A stretch of 13,529 nt of DNA from Pseudomonadota bacterium (GCA_021780935.1 JAJXXT010000137.1:1-13529); one strand, 5' to 3'; counted from the stretch's first letter, positions 7,011 through 12,504 are shown. The notes: a model not told the origin generated them from the sequence alone. Numbers and translations are program-made.

Positions 7011-8232
7011 CTTTGGTGTTCCGTGAGCGTTCCGTGCCTGCCTCCGCATCGAGGCGCCGCTGGAAGGCGACGCGGGCGACGGTCGCGGTGCGCACGAGGT
7101 AGCGCTCGAGGATGTCGGTCACGGTCTTGAGGCTGTGGCCACTGATGGCGGCGATTTCGTTGGGGGCACAGCCGGCCTCGCCGAGGCGCGTAATCGCGGT
7201 ATGGCGCAGGTGCATGAAGGTGAGGTCGCGCGCGCGGACGGTGAACGCCTCGGGGTCGGCCATGTCGCGACCAGGCAGCAGGTGCTCGAGCTCGTAGGAG
7301 CGCGCCTCGAGCCTGGCGCGGATGGTCGAGAAAACGTGGCGGAATGTGTGTTCGTTCCACGGGCGCCCGGTGCGATCGTTGACGAGGATCGTGGTGGCGA
7401 CGGTGGCGCGCGCGCGGGCGAGCTCGGCCGCCAGGCGCTCGCGCAGGGTCGCGACCATGTCCAGCGGCAGCGCGACGCCGGCGCCGGTCTTCCGCTGGGT
7501 GATCAGGAGCGCGCCGTCACGATAGACGCTGCGCGGCATGCGCAGCAGGTCGGCCTCGCGCTGGCCGAGCCATTCGTTCAGCAGAACCGCCGTGCCGACG
7601 CTCGGCCAGCCAGCGGCGTCGGCCTGCGCCACGAAGTCGACGACGGCCTGGCGTGGCCACAGCAGGCCGCTGGGAGCGGTGCCGAGCAGCCCTGGGCGCT
7701 CGGCCGCGTTGGTGGTGACCCAGCCGTGCAGGCGCGCCCAGCCGAGCAGCAGGCGCAGGACGCGCACCACCGCGTTGCCGTAGGCCGGCCGCTGGCGGAA
7801 CGCGGCGCGCAGGTTCTGCACGCGCACCGTGTCGATGGCGCGCACCGGGGCGTCGCCGGCCCAGGCCTCGATCAGCTTCATGCACTGGCGATAGCCGCGC
7901 TGGGTGACCGGCGAGAGGCGCTGCCAGGCCTCGTCCTGTTGGTAGGTGATGATGAGGTCGCGGATGGTGCGCGTGGCGGCCGGCGCCGGACCGCGCGTGG
8001 CGGCGAGAACGGTCGTGGCGCGGGCGGTGTCGAGCTGGGCGTTGAGCTCCTCGGCGCGGGCGATGGCGGCCGCGAGCAGGGCGCCCGCGTCGGTGTAGCG
8101 GCCCCAGTCCAGCGGCACACGCTCCGGGCGCCAGCCCTGGGCGCGTAACGGCGCGGATGGCTGCCAGAAGTAGCGTGGCAGCCCCGAGGCACCGGGGCGG
8201 CTGATGAGATGACGGACTTTCAGGGTCGCCAT
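7006..8232 (-). CDS. int: Tyrosine-type site-specific recombinase (phage integrase)
   Basis: Catalyses integration and excision of the element at the tRNA-Thr site. The 408 residues contain an N-terminal SAM-like core-binding region (about 90-170, from RTIRDLIITYQQ to VLRLLLGWARLHG) and a catalytic C-terminal domain. Catalytic residues visible: R225 in GQREADLLRM, R343 in HLRHTAITRLGEAG, H366 in ISGHSLKTV and the nucleophile Y378 in LERYL. In the HxxR motif the usual His position is Met340 (F-M-H-L-R-H rather than F-H-D-L-R-H). The H-to-Tyr distance is 12 rather than 9, as I believe is seen in a subgroup of alphaproteobacterial phage integrases. Start ATG 8232 has GGAG about 7 nt upstream. 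It is the last gene of the leftward early operon. Confidence 0.93.
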   Translation of the reverse strand: MATLKVRHLISRPGASGLPRYFWQPSAPLRAQGWRPERVPLDWGRYTDAGALLAAAIARAEELNAQLDTARATTVLAATRGPAPAATRTIRDLIITYQQDEAWQRLSPVTQRGYRQCMKLIEAWAGDAPVRAIDTVRVQNLRAAFRQRPAYGNAVVRVLRLLLGWARLHGWVTTNAAERPGLLGTAPSGLLWPRQAVVDFVAQADAAGWPSVGTAVLLNEWLGQREADLLRMPRSVYRDGALLITQRKTGAGVALPLDMVATLRERLAAELARARATVATTILVNDRTGRPWNEHTFRHVFSTIRARLEARSYELEHLLPGRDMADPEAFTVRARDLTFMHLRHTAITRLGEAGCAPNEIAAISGHSLKTVTDILERYLVRTATVARVAFQRRLDAEAGTERSRNTKV

Positions 8233-8276
8233 GGCGGGACTCCGTGGGGGCGCCGACGGTATGCCGGGCTTTCGGT

Positions 8277-8534
8277 CTAGTCGATGAAGAACCGCAAATC
8301 GTAGGAGCGCACCGTGCCACGAGGATGCGCTTCGCGACGAAGCTCCTCGGTGAACGCCGCGAGCTTCGTTTCGATCTCCGGGTCGCTCTCGGGCACCTCC
8401 GGCACGATCCGGGTGATGAACGCGTGGACGGCGATGCCGTTCTGGTCTTCGCCCTGCCAGATGCGAGCCGGCACATCCACGCCGTTGATGACGAGATTGA
8501 CGAGCGTCGAGGTGTTTTCCAATGTAATCTTCAT
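8277..8534 (-). CDS. Unknown 85-residue phage protein
   Basis: No family recognised. ATG 8534 is set by an excellent ribosome site, GGGAGGT, about 4 nt upstream on the minus strand. The sequence opens with alternating hydrophobic residues (MKITLENTSTLVNLVINGVD, then VPARIWQGEDQNGIAVHAF), suggesting beta strands, and continues with an acidic helix (EVPESDPEIETKLAAFTEELRRE) and a short tail ending YDLRFFID. Such beta-then-helix small acidic proteins are frequent in phage early regions. It lies 44 nt upstream of the integrase and 55 nt downstream of the next gene, in the same transcriptional direction, so it probably belongs to the same operon. A longer in-frame reading to 8840 has no ribosome site and overlaps the neighbouring gene, so it is rejected. 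Confidence 0.75.
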   Translation of the reverse strand: MKITLENTSTLVNLVINGVDVPARIWQGEDQNGIAVHAFITRIVPEVPESDPEIETKLAAFTEELRREAHPRGTVRSYDLRFFID

Positions 8535-8589
8535 AAGACCTCCCAAAAACTGCGAATTGATGCAGGGCGCCGTGGCGTCCCGCATCGGT

Positions 8590-8922
8590 TCAGTCGCGAC
8601 GCAGGCTGTTGCCTTGCGGGTAGCCGGGCATTTTCTGAGTGACGGGCGCGTCGGCAGCTTGGTTGACGTTCTCGGCTTCGTCGAGCAGCGCCAGGGCGCG
8701 GTGCAGCATGTGACGCAGGTCGCGCTTCCCCCAGAAGGTGACAGCGCTGCTGTCGTCGTCGCCGGGGTGATGGAGGAACGGCCCGCTGGCGTGTTGACCG
8801 TTGGCCAGGGTGATCGGCAGTTCGAGGTAGAAGCGAACACCGGTGAAGGTGCCGTCCGCCGTGCGCTTGGTGACGAGCTCGACGCGAGGGGTCATTTCCT
8901 CGGCATAGATGTTGACGCGCAT
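8590..8922 (-). CDS. Unknown 110-residue phage protein (short form of a dual-start gene)
   Basis: No named family. The ATG at 8922 is preceded by AAGGAGGA at about 7 nt, the best ribosome site in the operon. The protein starts MRVNIYAEEMTPRVELVTK and continues with FTGVRFYLELPITL, ASGPFLHHPGDDDSSAVTFW, GKRDLRHMLHRALALLDEAE and a polar tail. I recall similar short proteins from prophages of Alphaproteobacteria, but cannot confirm it here. The DDDSSAVTFW stretch suggests a compact beta-rich core with a C-terminal helix. The same reading frame stays open upstream to an ATG at 9045 that overlaps the stop of the excisionase-like gene, so a 151-residue form is possible. No catalytic motif is visible. 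Confidence 0.78.
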   Translation of the reverse strand: MRVNIYAEEMTPRVELVTKRTADGTFTGVRFYLELPITLANGQHASGPFLHHPGDDDSSAVTFWGKRDLRHMLHRALALLDEAENVNQAADAPVTQKMPGYPQGNSLRRD

Positions 8923-9045
8923 CCTGTGGTCCTCCTTGTTGAAATCACAGCTTTTCACGAGCGGCGATCTGCACTTCCGCTTTACGGTCGAGCGCTTGCG
9001 ACGGTCCGCGGCAAGATCGACGGGCTTGGCGTCCTTGCGGGTCAT
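8923..9045 (-). other. In-frame N-terminal extension with an ATGA-coupled alternative start
   Basis: ATG 9045 overlaps the TGA (9044-9042) of the excisionase-like gene as ATGA, the same junction type seen repeatedly upstream in this operon. It reads in frame into the 110-residue protein, adding 41 residues that are very basic (MTRKDAKPVDLAADRRKRS at the start). No ribosome site precedes it, so initiation would depend on translational coupling. The first 19 codons are GC-rich at third positions like neighbouring genes; later codons are not. Either a second start or a decayed small gene fused in frame would explain this. Confidence 0.4.
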
Positions 9046-9293
9046 GCGAGGCGTGCCAGAGCCGCGGCGCGCTGGTCGAGGGCGTCGTGCCAGGCGCCGT
9101 CGGGGTTGGCCTCGGCCGCGCGGCGGCGCTCGATGAAGGCGCGGACGGCGTCGGGGTCGTAGCCGAGGCGCATCGGCAGCGGCGCGGGGAAGCCCGCCGC
9201 CTCGAGCGCCGCGCGGTGCCGGGCCAGCCAGCGCGCCGAGCGGCCGAGCGCGGCCGCGGCGTCCGACGGCGTCCAGGTGAGGCGATCAGGCAT
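9042..9293 (-). CDS. Excisionase-like / AlpA-type helix-turn-helix protein
   Basis: An 83-residue small DNA-binding protein. The N-terminal half, LTWTPSDAAAALGRSARWL followed by ARHRAALEAAGFPAPLP, has the arrangement of MerR-like HTH_17 or AlpA proteins: a helix-turn-helix entered by a D-A-A-A-A-L-G-R-S turn, then GFPAPLPMRLGYDPDAVRAF, matching the wing and the following helix, typically ending in an I/F-E-R-R-R segment (here FIERRRAAE). Proteins of this kind serve as phage excisionases (directing integrase to excise) or as activators of integrase genes. Position in the integrase operon fits. Its ATG at 9293 shares a base with the stop of the DUF7694 gene (TGATG), so translation is coupled. 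Confidence 0.75.
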   Translation of the reverse strand: MPDRLTWTPSDAAAALGRSARWLARHRAALEAAGFPAPLPMRLGYDPDAVRAFIERRRAAEANPDGAWHDALDQRAAALARLA

Positions 9294-9640
9294 CAGACGA
9301 GCACCAGAGGCGGTCGCGGGATTTTGCGGCCGGACGTAGGCCGCCAGAGATGCAGCGTGAAGGGGTGCACGTTCACGTGATCGGACGGCGGCACGTGCAA
9401 CTGCATCGCGGTTTCGTGGGGACGGAACAGCTCGCGCTTGACCTGGTCCATCTCGGCCCAGGTCGGACACCGCGCCCGCAGCGAGACGCTCACGTGGTCC
9501 CAGCCGTCGCCACTGGTGGCGAGGATGCAAAGCGCGTCGCCGTCCACGCAGGATGGCGCCATGAACGCGCCGCCCAGGTCGCCGCCCTCCCATCGGCCTG
9601 CGGGCACGCGCTGATACGTGACCGAACGCAGGAGTTTCAT
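9293..9640 (-). CDS. DUF7694 domain phage protein
   Basis: A 115-residue protein of a family common in phages of Proteobacteria, function unknown. The characteristic core is visible: GWDHVSVSLRARCPTWAEM near residues 45-63, VKRELFRPHETAMQLHVP near 67-84, and SDHVNVHPFTLHLWRP near 86-101. The many His, Trp and aromatic residues are conserved in this family and could bind metal or form a small globular core; that is inference. The start ATG 9640 overlaps the TGA of the upstream gene (ATGA, 9640-9637), and no strong ribosome site precedes it, so it relies on coupling. The C-terminal residues overlap the start of the excisionase-like gene by one base. Confidence 0.82.
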   Translation of the reverse strand: MKLLRSVTYQRVPAGRWEGGDLGGAFMAPSCVDGDALCILATSGDGWDHVSVSLRARCPTWAEMDQVKRELFRPHETAMQLHVPPSDHVNVHPFTLHLWRPTSGRKIPRPPLVLV

Positions 9641-9981
9641 GACGCGTCGCCGTCATCGCGGCGCACTGGCCGTGTGCGGTCGAGGTCCTTGGTGACCTCC
9701 ATCGGCCGGCCGCGCCCGACGACGTCGAGATGATCCGCAGCGTGGAGGAACGCATCCTCGCCGCCTAGATGCACGCTGGTGATGAGGGAAAGCAGATCCT
9801 CCAGCTCGTTGCAGCGCTTGCGGGCGGCGCCGAGATAAACGGCAAACCTCGCGTCGTCGGCCCGCTTTTCCAGCCGATCGCGTTCCCCGCGTTGGCGAAA
9901 TAATGCCTCCGTGACCAGCTCCGTCACGATTGCGAGATGATTGTCGACGAGCAGGATGCCGCGCAGGGGAGGGGAAGTCAT
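9637..9981 (-). CDS. Unknown 114-residue helical early protein
   Basis: Not recognised. ATG 9981 overlaps the stop of the upstream gene (ATGA). The sequence opens with a hydrophobic segment, PLRGILLVDNHLAIVTELV, followed by a long charged helix (ALFRQRGERDRLEKRADDAR) and a second helix containing KRCNELEDLLSLITSVHLGG, then a polar, basic and acidic tail (DLDRTRPVRRDDGDAS). The middle looks like a helical hairpin or short coiled coil. No signal peptide or enzymatic motif is visible. It is conserved in position in the tightly overlapping early operon. Confidence 0.7.
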   Translation of the reverse strand: MTSPPLRGILLVDNHLAIVTELVTEALFRQRGERDRLEKRADDARFAVYLGAARKRCNELEDLLSLITSVHLGGEDAFLHAADHLDVVGRGRPMEVTKDLDRTRPVRRDDGDAS

Positions 9982-10232
9982 GCGACCCTCCCGCCGGATG
10001 GCCTGCGCGGGAAGGCCACGACGTTGGAGGCGGCCGCGCAGACCGCGGCGACGCGTTCCTCGGCGGCGATGGCGCGGGCCTGTTCGGCGGCGTCGGCGAC
10101 GAGCTCGTCGAGCGCGCGTTCCATGCGGCGCACGTCGTGGGCGAGCTTGCACAGATCGAGCCAGAGCGGCACGTCGGCCGGTGCGACGCGCGCGGCGAGC
10201 GCCTGGAGACGCTCGGCGAGGGGCGTGTTCAT
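9978..10232 (-). CDS. Unknown 84-residue helical early protein
   Basis: Not recognised. ATG 10232 overlaps the TGA of the upstream gene (ATGA). Nearly the whole protein is predicted helical by eye: LAERLQALAARVAPADVPLW, LDLCKLAHDVRRMERALDEL, then an Ala/Glu-rich helix with AEQARAIAAEERVAAVCAAA. It ends in a proline/arginine tail, NVVAFPRRPSGGRVA; short VVAFPRRP-like tails recur in small alphaproteobacterial proteins, meaning unknown. Two Cys are present but not in a motif. A GAGG-containing stretch lies upstream inside the previous gene, but the overlap suggests coupling. Confidence 0.68.
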   Translation of the reverse strand: MNTPLAERLQALAARVAPADVPLWLDLCKLAHDVRRMERALDELVADAAEQARAIAAEERVAAVCAAASNVVAFPRRPSGGRVA

Positions 10233-10519
10233 GCGCGGGCCTCCCGCGCGGCGCCGGGGTGGTGGCGGCCACCGGGAGCGAAGTTCCGGCGCAGGCGCTC
10301 GGCCCTGGCCTCCCAGCGCGTGGTGAACACGTCGGCTGCCGGCAGGCGCAGGCACTCCCGCAGGTCGGCGGTGTCGCGATCGGCGTCCAGGAACACGGTG
10401 AAGGTGCCATCGCGGTGGTCGGCGAGGACGTGGCAGCGCAGCAGGCGCAGCACCGTGGATCGCTCGCGCGCGACCAGGACCCAGACCGGCGAACCGGCGG
10501 AGATGGCGCGGGCGGTCAT
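10229..10519 (-). CDS. Unknown 96-residue early protein
   Basis: Not recognised. ATG 10519 overlaps the TGA of the upstream gene (ATGA). The first half alternates hydrophobic and polar residues in strand-like fashion: SAGSPVWVLVARERSTVLRL, then HVLADHRDGTFTVFLDADRD, which could be a small SH3-like or OB-like barrel; that is inference. The second half is helical and basic (FTTRWEARAERLRRNFAP), with a His/Arg/Ala tail, so nucleic-acid binding is conceivable. No known motif is visible. Confidence 0.7.
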   Translation of the reverse strand: MTARAISAGSPVWVLVARERSTVLRLLRCHVLADHRDGTFTVFLDADRDTADLRECLRLPAADVFTTRWEARAERLRRNFAPGGRHHPGAAREARA

Positions 10520-10788
10520 GGCGCGATCCGATCGGCGAACGCGGCGCTGCGGGTGGCGAGGCGATCGTTGAGGCGGCCGAGCCGATCGGCGACGCGGTGC
10601 AGCGTCTGGGACGCGGTGAGGGTCATGCCCTCGGACGGCGGTGGCACGTCCAGCGCGCCGGCGATGTCCGGCCGGGCGCGAACCAGGCGCGCGATCTCCT
10701 CGGCGAGAGTGGTCAGCCGCATGCCGAGCACGCCGAGCTCGAGTGACAGAGCGCCGTCAGACGGGCGGGGATGAAACGTGGCGTCCAT
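10516..10788 (-). CDS. Unknown 90-residue protein, first gene of the leftward early operon
   Basis: Not recognised. ATG 10788 is fixed by a strong ribosome site, GGAGGT, 5 nt upstream (10793-10798 on the plus strand). The protein is mostly helical: LSLELGVLGMRLTTLAEEIA, then RLVRARPDIAGALDVPPP, then SQTLHRVADRLGRLNDRLAT with a heptad-like L/V spacing. A longer in-frame reading to 10980 would run through the promoter region and into the repressor gene and is rejected. It heads the chain of overlapping genes. A candidate promoter at 10812-10841 and an operator-like motif at 10850-10865 lie just upstream, so repressor control is likely. Confidence 0.72.
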   Translation of the reverse strand: MDATFHPRPSDGALSLELGVLGMRLTTLAEEIARLVRARPDIAGALDVPPPSEGMTLTASQTLHRVADRLGRLNDRLATRSAAFADRIAP

Positions 10789-10792
10789 GCGA

Positions 10793-10811
10793 ACCTCCGG
10801 GTTGCGGAGGT
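10793..10811 (-). promoter_or_regulatory. Inverted repeat that would sequester the first ribosome site of the early operon
   Basis: ACCTCC (10793-10798) and GGAGGT (10806-10811) are perfect 6-bp arms around a 7-base loop. In minus-strand RNA the Shine-Dalgarno GGAGGU before ATG 10788 is the 3' arm. A transcript starting upstream of 10811 could hide the ribosome site, whereas one starting near 10805 would lack the 5' arm. Confidence 0.4.
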
Positions 10812-10841
10812 AGATTAGCCACCGGCGAAACTCCGGATCAA
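10812..10841 (-). promoter_or_regulatory. Candidate leftward early promoter
   Basis: On the minus strand TTGATC (plus 10836-10841) and TAATCT (plus 10812-10817) are separated by 18 bp, in the gap between the repressor stop and the early operon start. Initiation would fall near 10805, giving a leader of about 17 nt with the GGAGGT ribosome site. A GCGAAA element lies in the spacer (10825-10830). Match is moderate and was made by eye. Confidence 0.4.
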
Positions 10842-10849
10842 TAGAAAAG

Positions 10850-10865
10850 TTAGCCGGGAGCGAAA
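10850..10865. promoter_or_regulatory. Operator-like motif, copy 1 (leftward operon)
   Basis: TTAGCCGGGAGCGAAA on the plus strand matches, at 14 of 16 bases, the reverse complement of the motif at 11258-11273 in the repressor-cro intergenic region. It lies immediately downstream of the repressor gene and upstream of the candidate leftward promoter. Relative to the transcript each controls, the two copies have the same orientation. A repressor or Cro binding site is the likely meaning. Confidence 0.5.
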
Positions 10866-10868
10866 TGT

Positions 10869-11192
10869 CTACTGTTCGCGCTTGGCCCCGTCGAGCAGCG
10901 TGATCACCGCGTGCCGCTGCGCGCCGCTCGATCGGCGGAACAGCCGCAACAGCATCTCCTCGTCCGGCGACTCGGCGCAAAGCGGCGCGGAAGTGGGGAG
11001 CCCTGCGAGTAATCCGTCCACGGTGATCTCAAAAACCCCAGCAATAGCCGGCAATCTTTCGATAGCCGGTTGCTTCTTGCCGGTCTCCCAATCGCTCACG
11101 CTGGTGGTGCTGATTTCGAGCGCGGTGGCCAGATCGATCTGGCGCATCTTCGCGGCCTTGCGCAGGGAACGGATGGTCTGGCCCAGGTCCAT
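10869..11192 (-). CDS. XRE-family (CI-like) repressor without a peptidase domain
   Basis: A 107-residue helix-turn-helix protein, probably the lysogeny repressor. The HTH_3 domain spans about residues 3-60: LGQTIRSLRKAAKMRQIDLA, TALEISTTSVSDWETGKKQP, ERLPAIAGVFEITVDGLLAG. The short C-terminus (EEMLLRLFRRSSGAQRHAVI) is helical and probably a dimerisation element; no S24 peptidase domain is present, so the protein should not self-cleave in an SOS response. The frame is open up to ATG 11291, but I chose 11192, where the canonical domain starts; ATG 11210 is the alternative. Neither has a ribosome site, so the mRNA may be leaderless, as known for lambda cI from its maintenance promoter. Divergent from a Cro-like gene. 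Confidence 0.85.
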   Translation of the reverse strand: MDLGQTIRSLRKAAKMRQIDLATALEISTTSVSDWETGKKQPAIERLPAIAGVFEITVDGLLAGLPTSAPLCAESPDEEMLLRLFRRSSGAQRHAVITLLDGAKREQ

Positions 11193-11200
11193 CCAGGGAT

Positions 11201-11273
11201 TTTCGCACATGCGAGAAGTCGCTGATTCGCCCGGAGCGAAAGGGACTTGCGAAACGGTTTCGCTCCTAGCTAA
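11201..11273. promoter_or_regulatory. Repressor/Cro divergent control region with operator-like inverted repeats
   Basis: Three inverted repeats built from a TTCGC/GCGAA half-site are visible: a degenerate one at 11201-11217 (TTTCGC...GCGAGAA), a perfect TTCGC-N5-GCGAA at 11226-11240, and the near-perfect palindrome GCGAAACGGTTTCGC at 11249-11263. GGAGCGAAA (11233-11241) and TTTCGCTCC (11258-11266) also form a longer outer repeat 16 bp apart. The right part (11258-11273) recurs at 10850-10865. A TTGCGA at 11247-11252 could be the -35 of the rightward promoter, making one operator overlap it. All read by eye. Confidence 0.55.
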
Positions 11274-11283
11274 GTCGGCGGGC

Positions 11284-11502
11284 ATGGACATTCAGCAATA
11301 CCTCTTGAGCAACGGCGAGACGCTGACGGCGCTCGCCAAGCGGGTTGGTTGCGCCCCGTCGACGATCCACGACGTCATGACCGGGCGGAAGATGCCGTCG
11401 ATGAGCTTGGCAAGCGAGCTTTGTATCGCGACGGGGGGAGCTGTCTCGGCCGATGATTTTATGAGCGCGGACGCGAAGGCGCAACGAAGGCGGCCGGCAT
11501 GA
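11284..11502 (+). CDS. Cro-like helix-turn-helix protein
   Basis: A 72-residue DNA-binding protein. The HTH is plain: GETLTALAKRVGCAPSTIHD with recognition helix around PSTIHDVMTGRKMPS, followed by MSLASELCIATGGAVSADDF, the usual third-to-fifth helix pattern of Cro/YdaS-type proteins (Q-Q-Y-L-L-S-N-G-E at the start is typical). It is divergent from the repressor across 91 bp of operator-like DNA and is the first gene of the rightward transcript, as expected for Cro, which would repress the repressor's promoter in lytic growth. Start ATG 11284 has only a weak GGCGGG upstream. Its stop overlaps the next gene (ATGA, 11499-11502). Confidence 0.8.
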   Translation: MDIQQYLLSNGETLTALAKRVGCAPSTIHDVMTGRKMPSMSLASELCIATGGAVSADDFMSADAKAQRRRPA

Positions 11503-12050
11503 GCGCGGATCTCGCCGCGGCTTGTGTCTACATCGCGCGCGGCGACGACCCGGCGCTGGTGAAGATCGGCTGGAGCCGAAACCTTCAGAGACGCCTCGAC
11601 GCTGTGCGAAAGCAGATCGGAACGCCAACTGTTCTTCGGACCGTGCTCGGCGCCCGGCAGACTGAGCTCTGGTTTCACCAGCGGTTTGCCGCGGCGCGCG
11701 TCTCGGGCGAGATTTTTCGCTTCGACCCCGACATGCTCACCGTCGTTCCGCCGTGGCGGCGTACGGCGCCCCTGGAACAGGTGGCGAGCGCCGAGGGCTA
11801 CGCGATCGCCCGCGAAGAGGCCGACATTCGGCACCGCGCGGAGGCTATCGCTCGTTTCCTGCTCTCCGAATGCGGCGGTGATCTGGAACACGCGGCGACC
11901 CGCATCGGCCTCAACGTTGGTCAATGGCGCGGCCTCATTGCTGAACCGGTCGCGCCGCTCCCGGCGTTCGTGTGGGGGCGCCTGCTGCGATGGAAGGCGC
12001 GTCGGGATGAGCTCGAACGCGCCGCGATGCTGTCGAGGGACGGGCTGTGA
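11499..12050 (+). CDS. GIY-YIG-like (MUG113/T5orf172-type) protein with C-terminal helical region
   Basis: A 183-residue protein. Residues about 7-85 resemble the GIY-YIG-fold MUG113/T5orf172 group: ACVYIARGDDPALVKIGWSR supplies the two short strands (VYI, KIG), NLQRRLDAVRKQIG the following helix with Arg, and RQTELWFHQRFAAARVSGEI the region where the family has a conserved Glu. These domains occur in phage proteins that bind or cut DNA. The rest (about 100-183) is helical, with EAIARFLLSECGGDLEHAAT and RIGLNVGQWRGLIAEPV resembling a helix-turn-helix, then LRWKARRDELERAAM. ATG 11499 overlaps the Cro stop. Nuclease activity is not proven; a degenerate DNA-binding role is possible. Confidence 0.75.
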   Translation: MSADLAAACVYIARGDDPALVKIGWSRNLQRRLDAVRKQIGTPTVLRTVLGARQTELWFHQRFAAARVSGEIFRFDPDMLTVVPPWRRTAPLEQVASAEGYAIAREEADIRHRAEAIARFLLSECGGDLEHAATRIGLNVGQWRGLIAEPVAPLPAFVWGRLLRWKARRDELERAAMLSRDGL

Positions 12051-12178
12051 GGCCAGGGAACGAGGCGCTGGCGGTGCGGCACCTCGCGGCGTTCTGGTCG
12101 CTGTGCGCGGATCGTGGCGTCGCGTGGTCGCCGCCCGGCGCCGAAGGCCGCACCCCGGTGCGACGGCAGGCGGCGTGA
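12047..12178 (+). CDS. Possible 43-residue phage protein
   Basis: A GTG at 12047 overlaps the preceding stop codon (GTGA) and opens a 43-codon frame ending at TGA 12176-12178. The product contains AVRHLAAFWSLCADRGVAW followed by SPPGAEGRTPVRRQAA: a short helix with Trp/Phe/Cys then a basic proline-rich tail. No family recognised. Coupled overlap and codon bias like its neighbour support it; small size and GTG start weaken it. It ends 2 bp from the stop codon of the convergent secreted-protein gene. Confidence 0.5.
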   Translation: MRPGNEALAVRHLAAFWSLCADRGVAWSPPGAEGRTPVRRQAA

Positions 12179-12180
12179 TG

Positions 12181-12504
12181 TCAGTGCAGCGGGAGTGGCC
12201 AGTTCATGCGCGTGAACACGACGTCGGCGATGGCGCGTTGCTGCATCTCGTGTTCCATCCGGCGCGTGATCTGGGCCCCGTTCTGACCGAGCGCATCGTA
12301 GCCGTTGATGGTGGCCAGCTCGGCGCGGCCGCAGGTGAGATAGGCAGCGATGCCTACCGCGCTGGCGTCGTCGTGCGAGCGGGAAGCAAACATCTTGGCC
12401 GTGTTGTCGATGCATCTCATCCAGCCCAAGATCGGGTCCTTCGCGGCGTGCGCGATGGCGGCATGGGCGCCGAGAAGCATCGCCAGCAACAGGGGGAGTT
12501 TCAT
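12181..12504 (-). CDS. Small secreted (periplasmic) protein, unknown function
   Basis: A 107-residue protein with a clear signal peptide: Lys at position 2, hydrophobic core PLLLAMLLGAHAAIA and an A-x-A cleavage region near residues 18-21. The mature part is about 86 residues and has two Cys (C31 and C58), which could form a disulfide in the periplasm. It contains GWMRCIDNTAKMFASRS, an AYLTCGRAELATINGYDALG segment and a Met/Gln-rich helix RRMEHEMQQRAIADVV. Start ATG 12504 has GGAGGT 7 nt upstream. It follows the membrane-protein gene by 24 nt on the same strand, so the two are co-transcribed and may act together at the envelope. No homologue recognised. Strand is opposite to the surrounding early genes, as for lysogenic cargo. 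Confidence 0.82.
   Translation of the reverse strand: MKLPLLLAMLLGAHAAIAHAAKDPILGWMRCIDNTAKMFASRSHDDASAVGIAAYLTCGRAELATINGYDALGQNGAQITRRMEHEMQQRAIADVVFTRMNWPLPLH

Noticed and set aside
10869..11291. Longer repressor starting at ATG 11291
   Set aside because: It would run through all operator-like repeats and past the divergent start of the Cro-like gene, and its extra residues are unlike XRE proteins.
11292..11924. 210-codon minus-strand frame opposite Cro and the GIY-YIG-like gene
   Set aside because: The plus strand carries a clear HTH and a MUG113-like domain with coupled starts; the minus frame has no domain or ribosome site.
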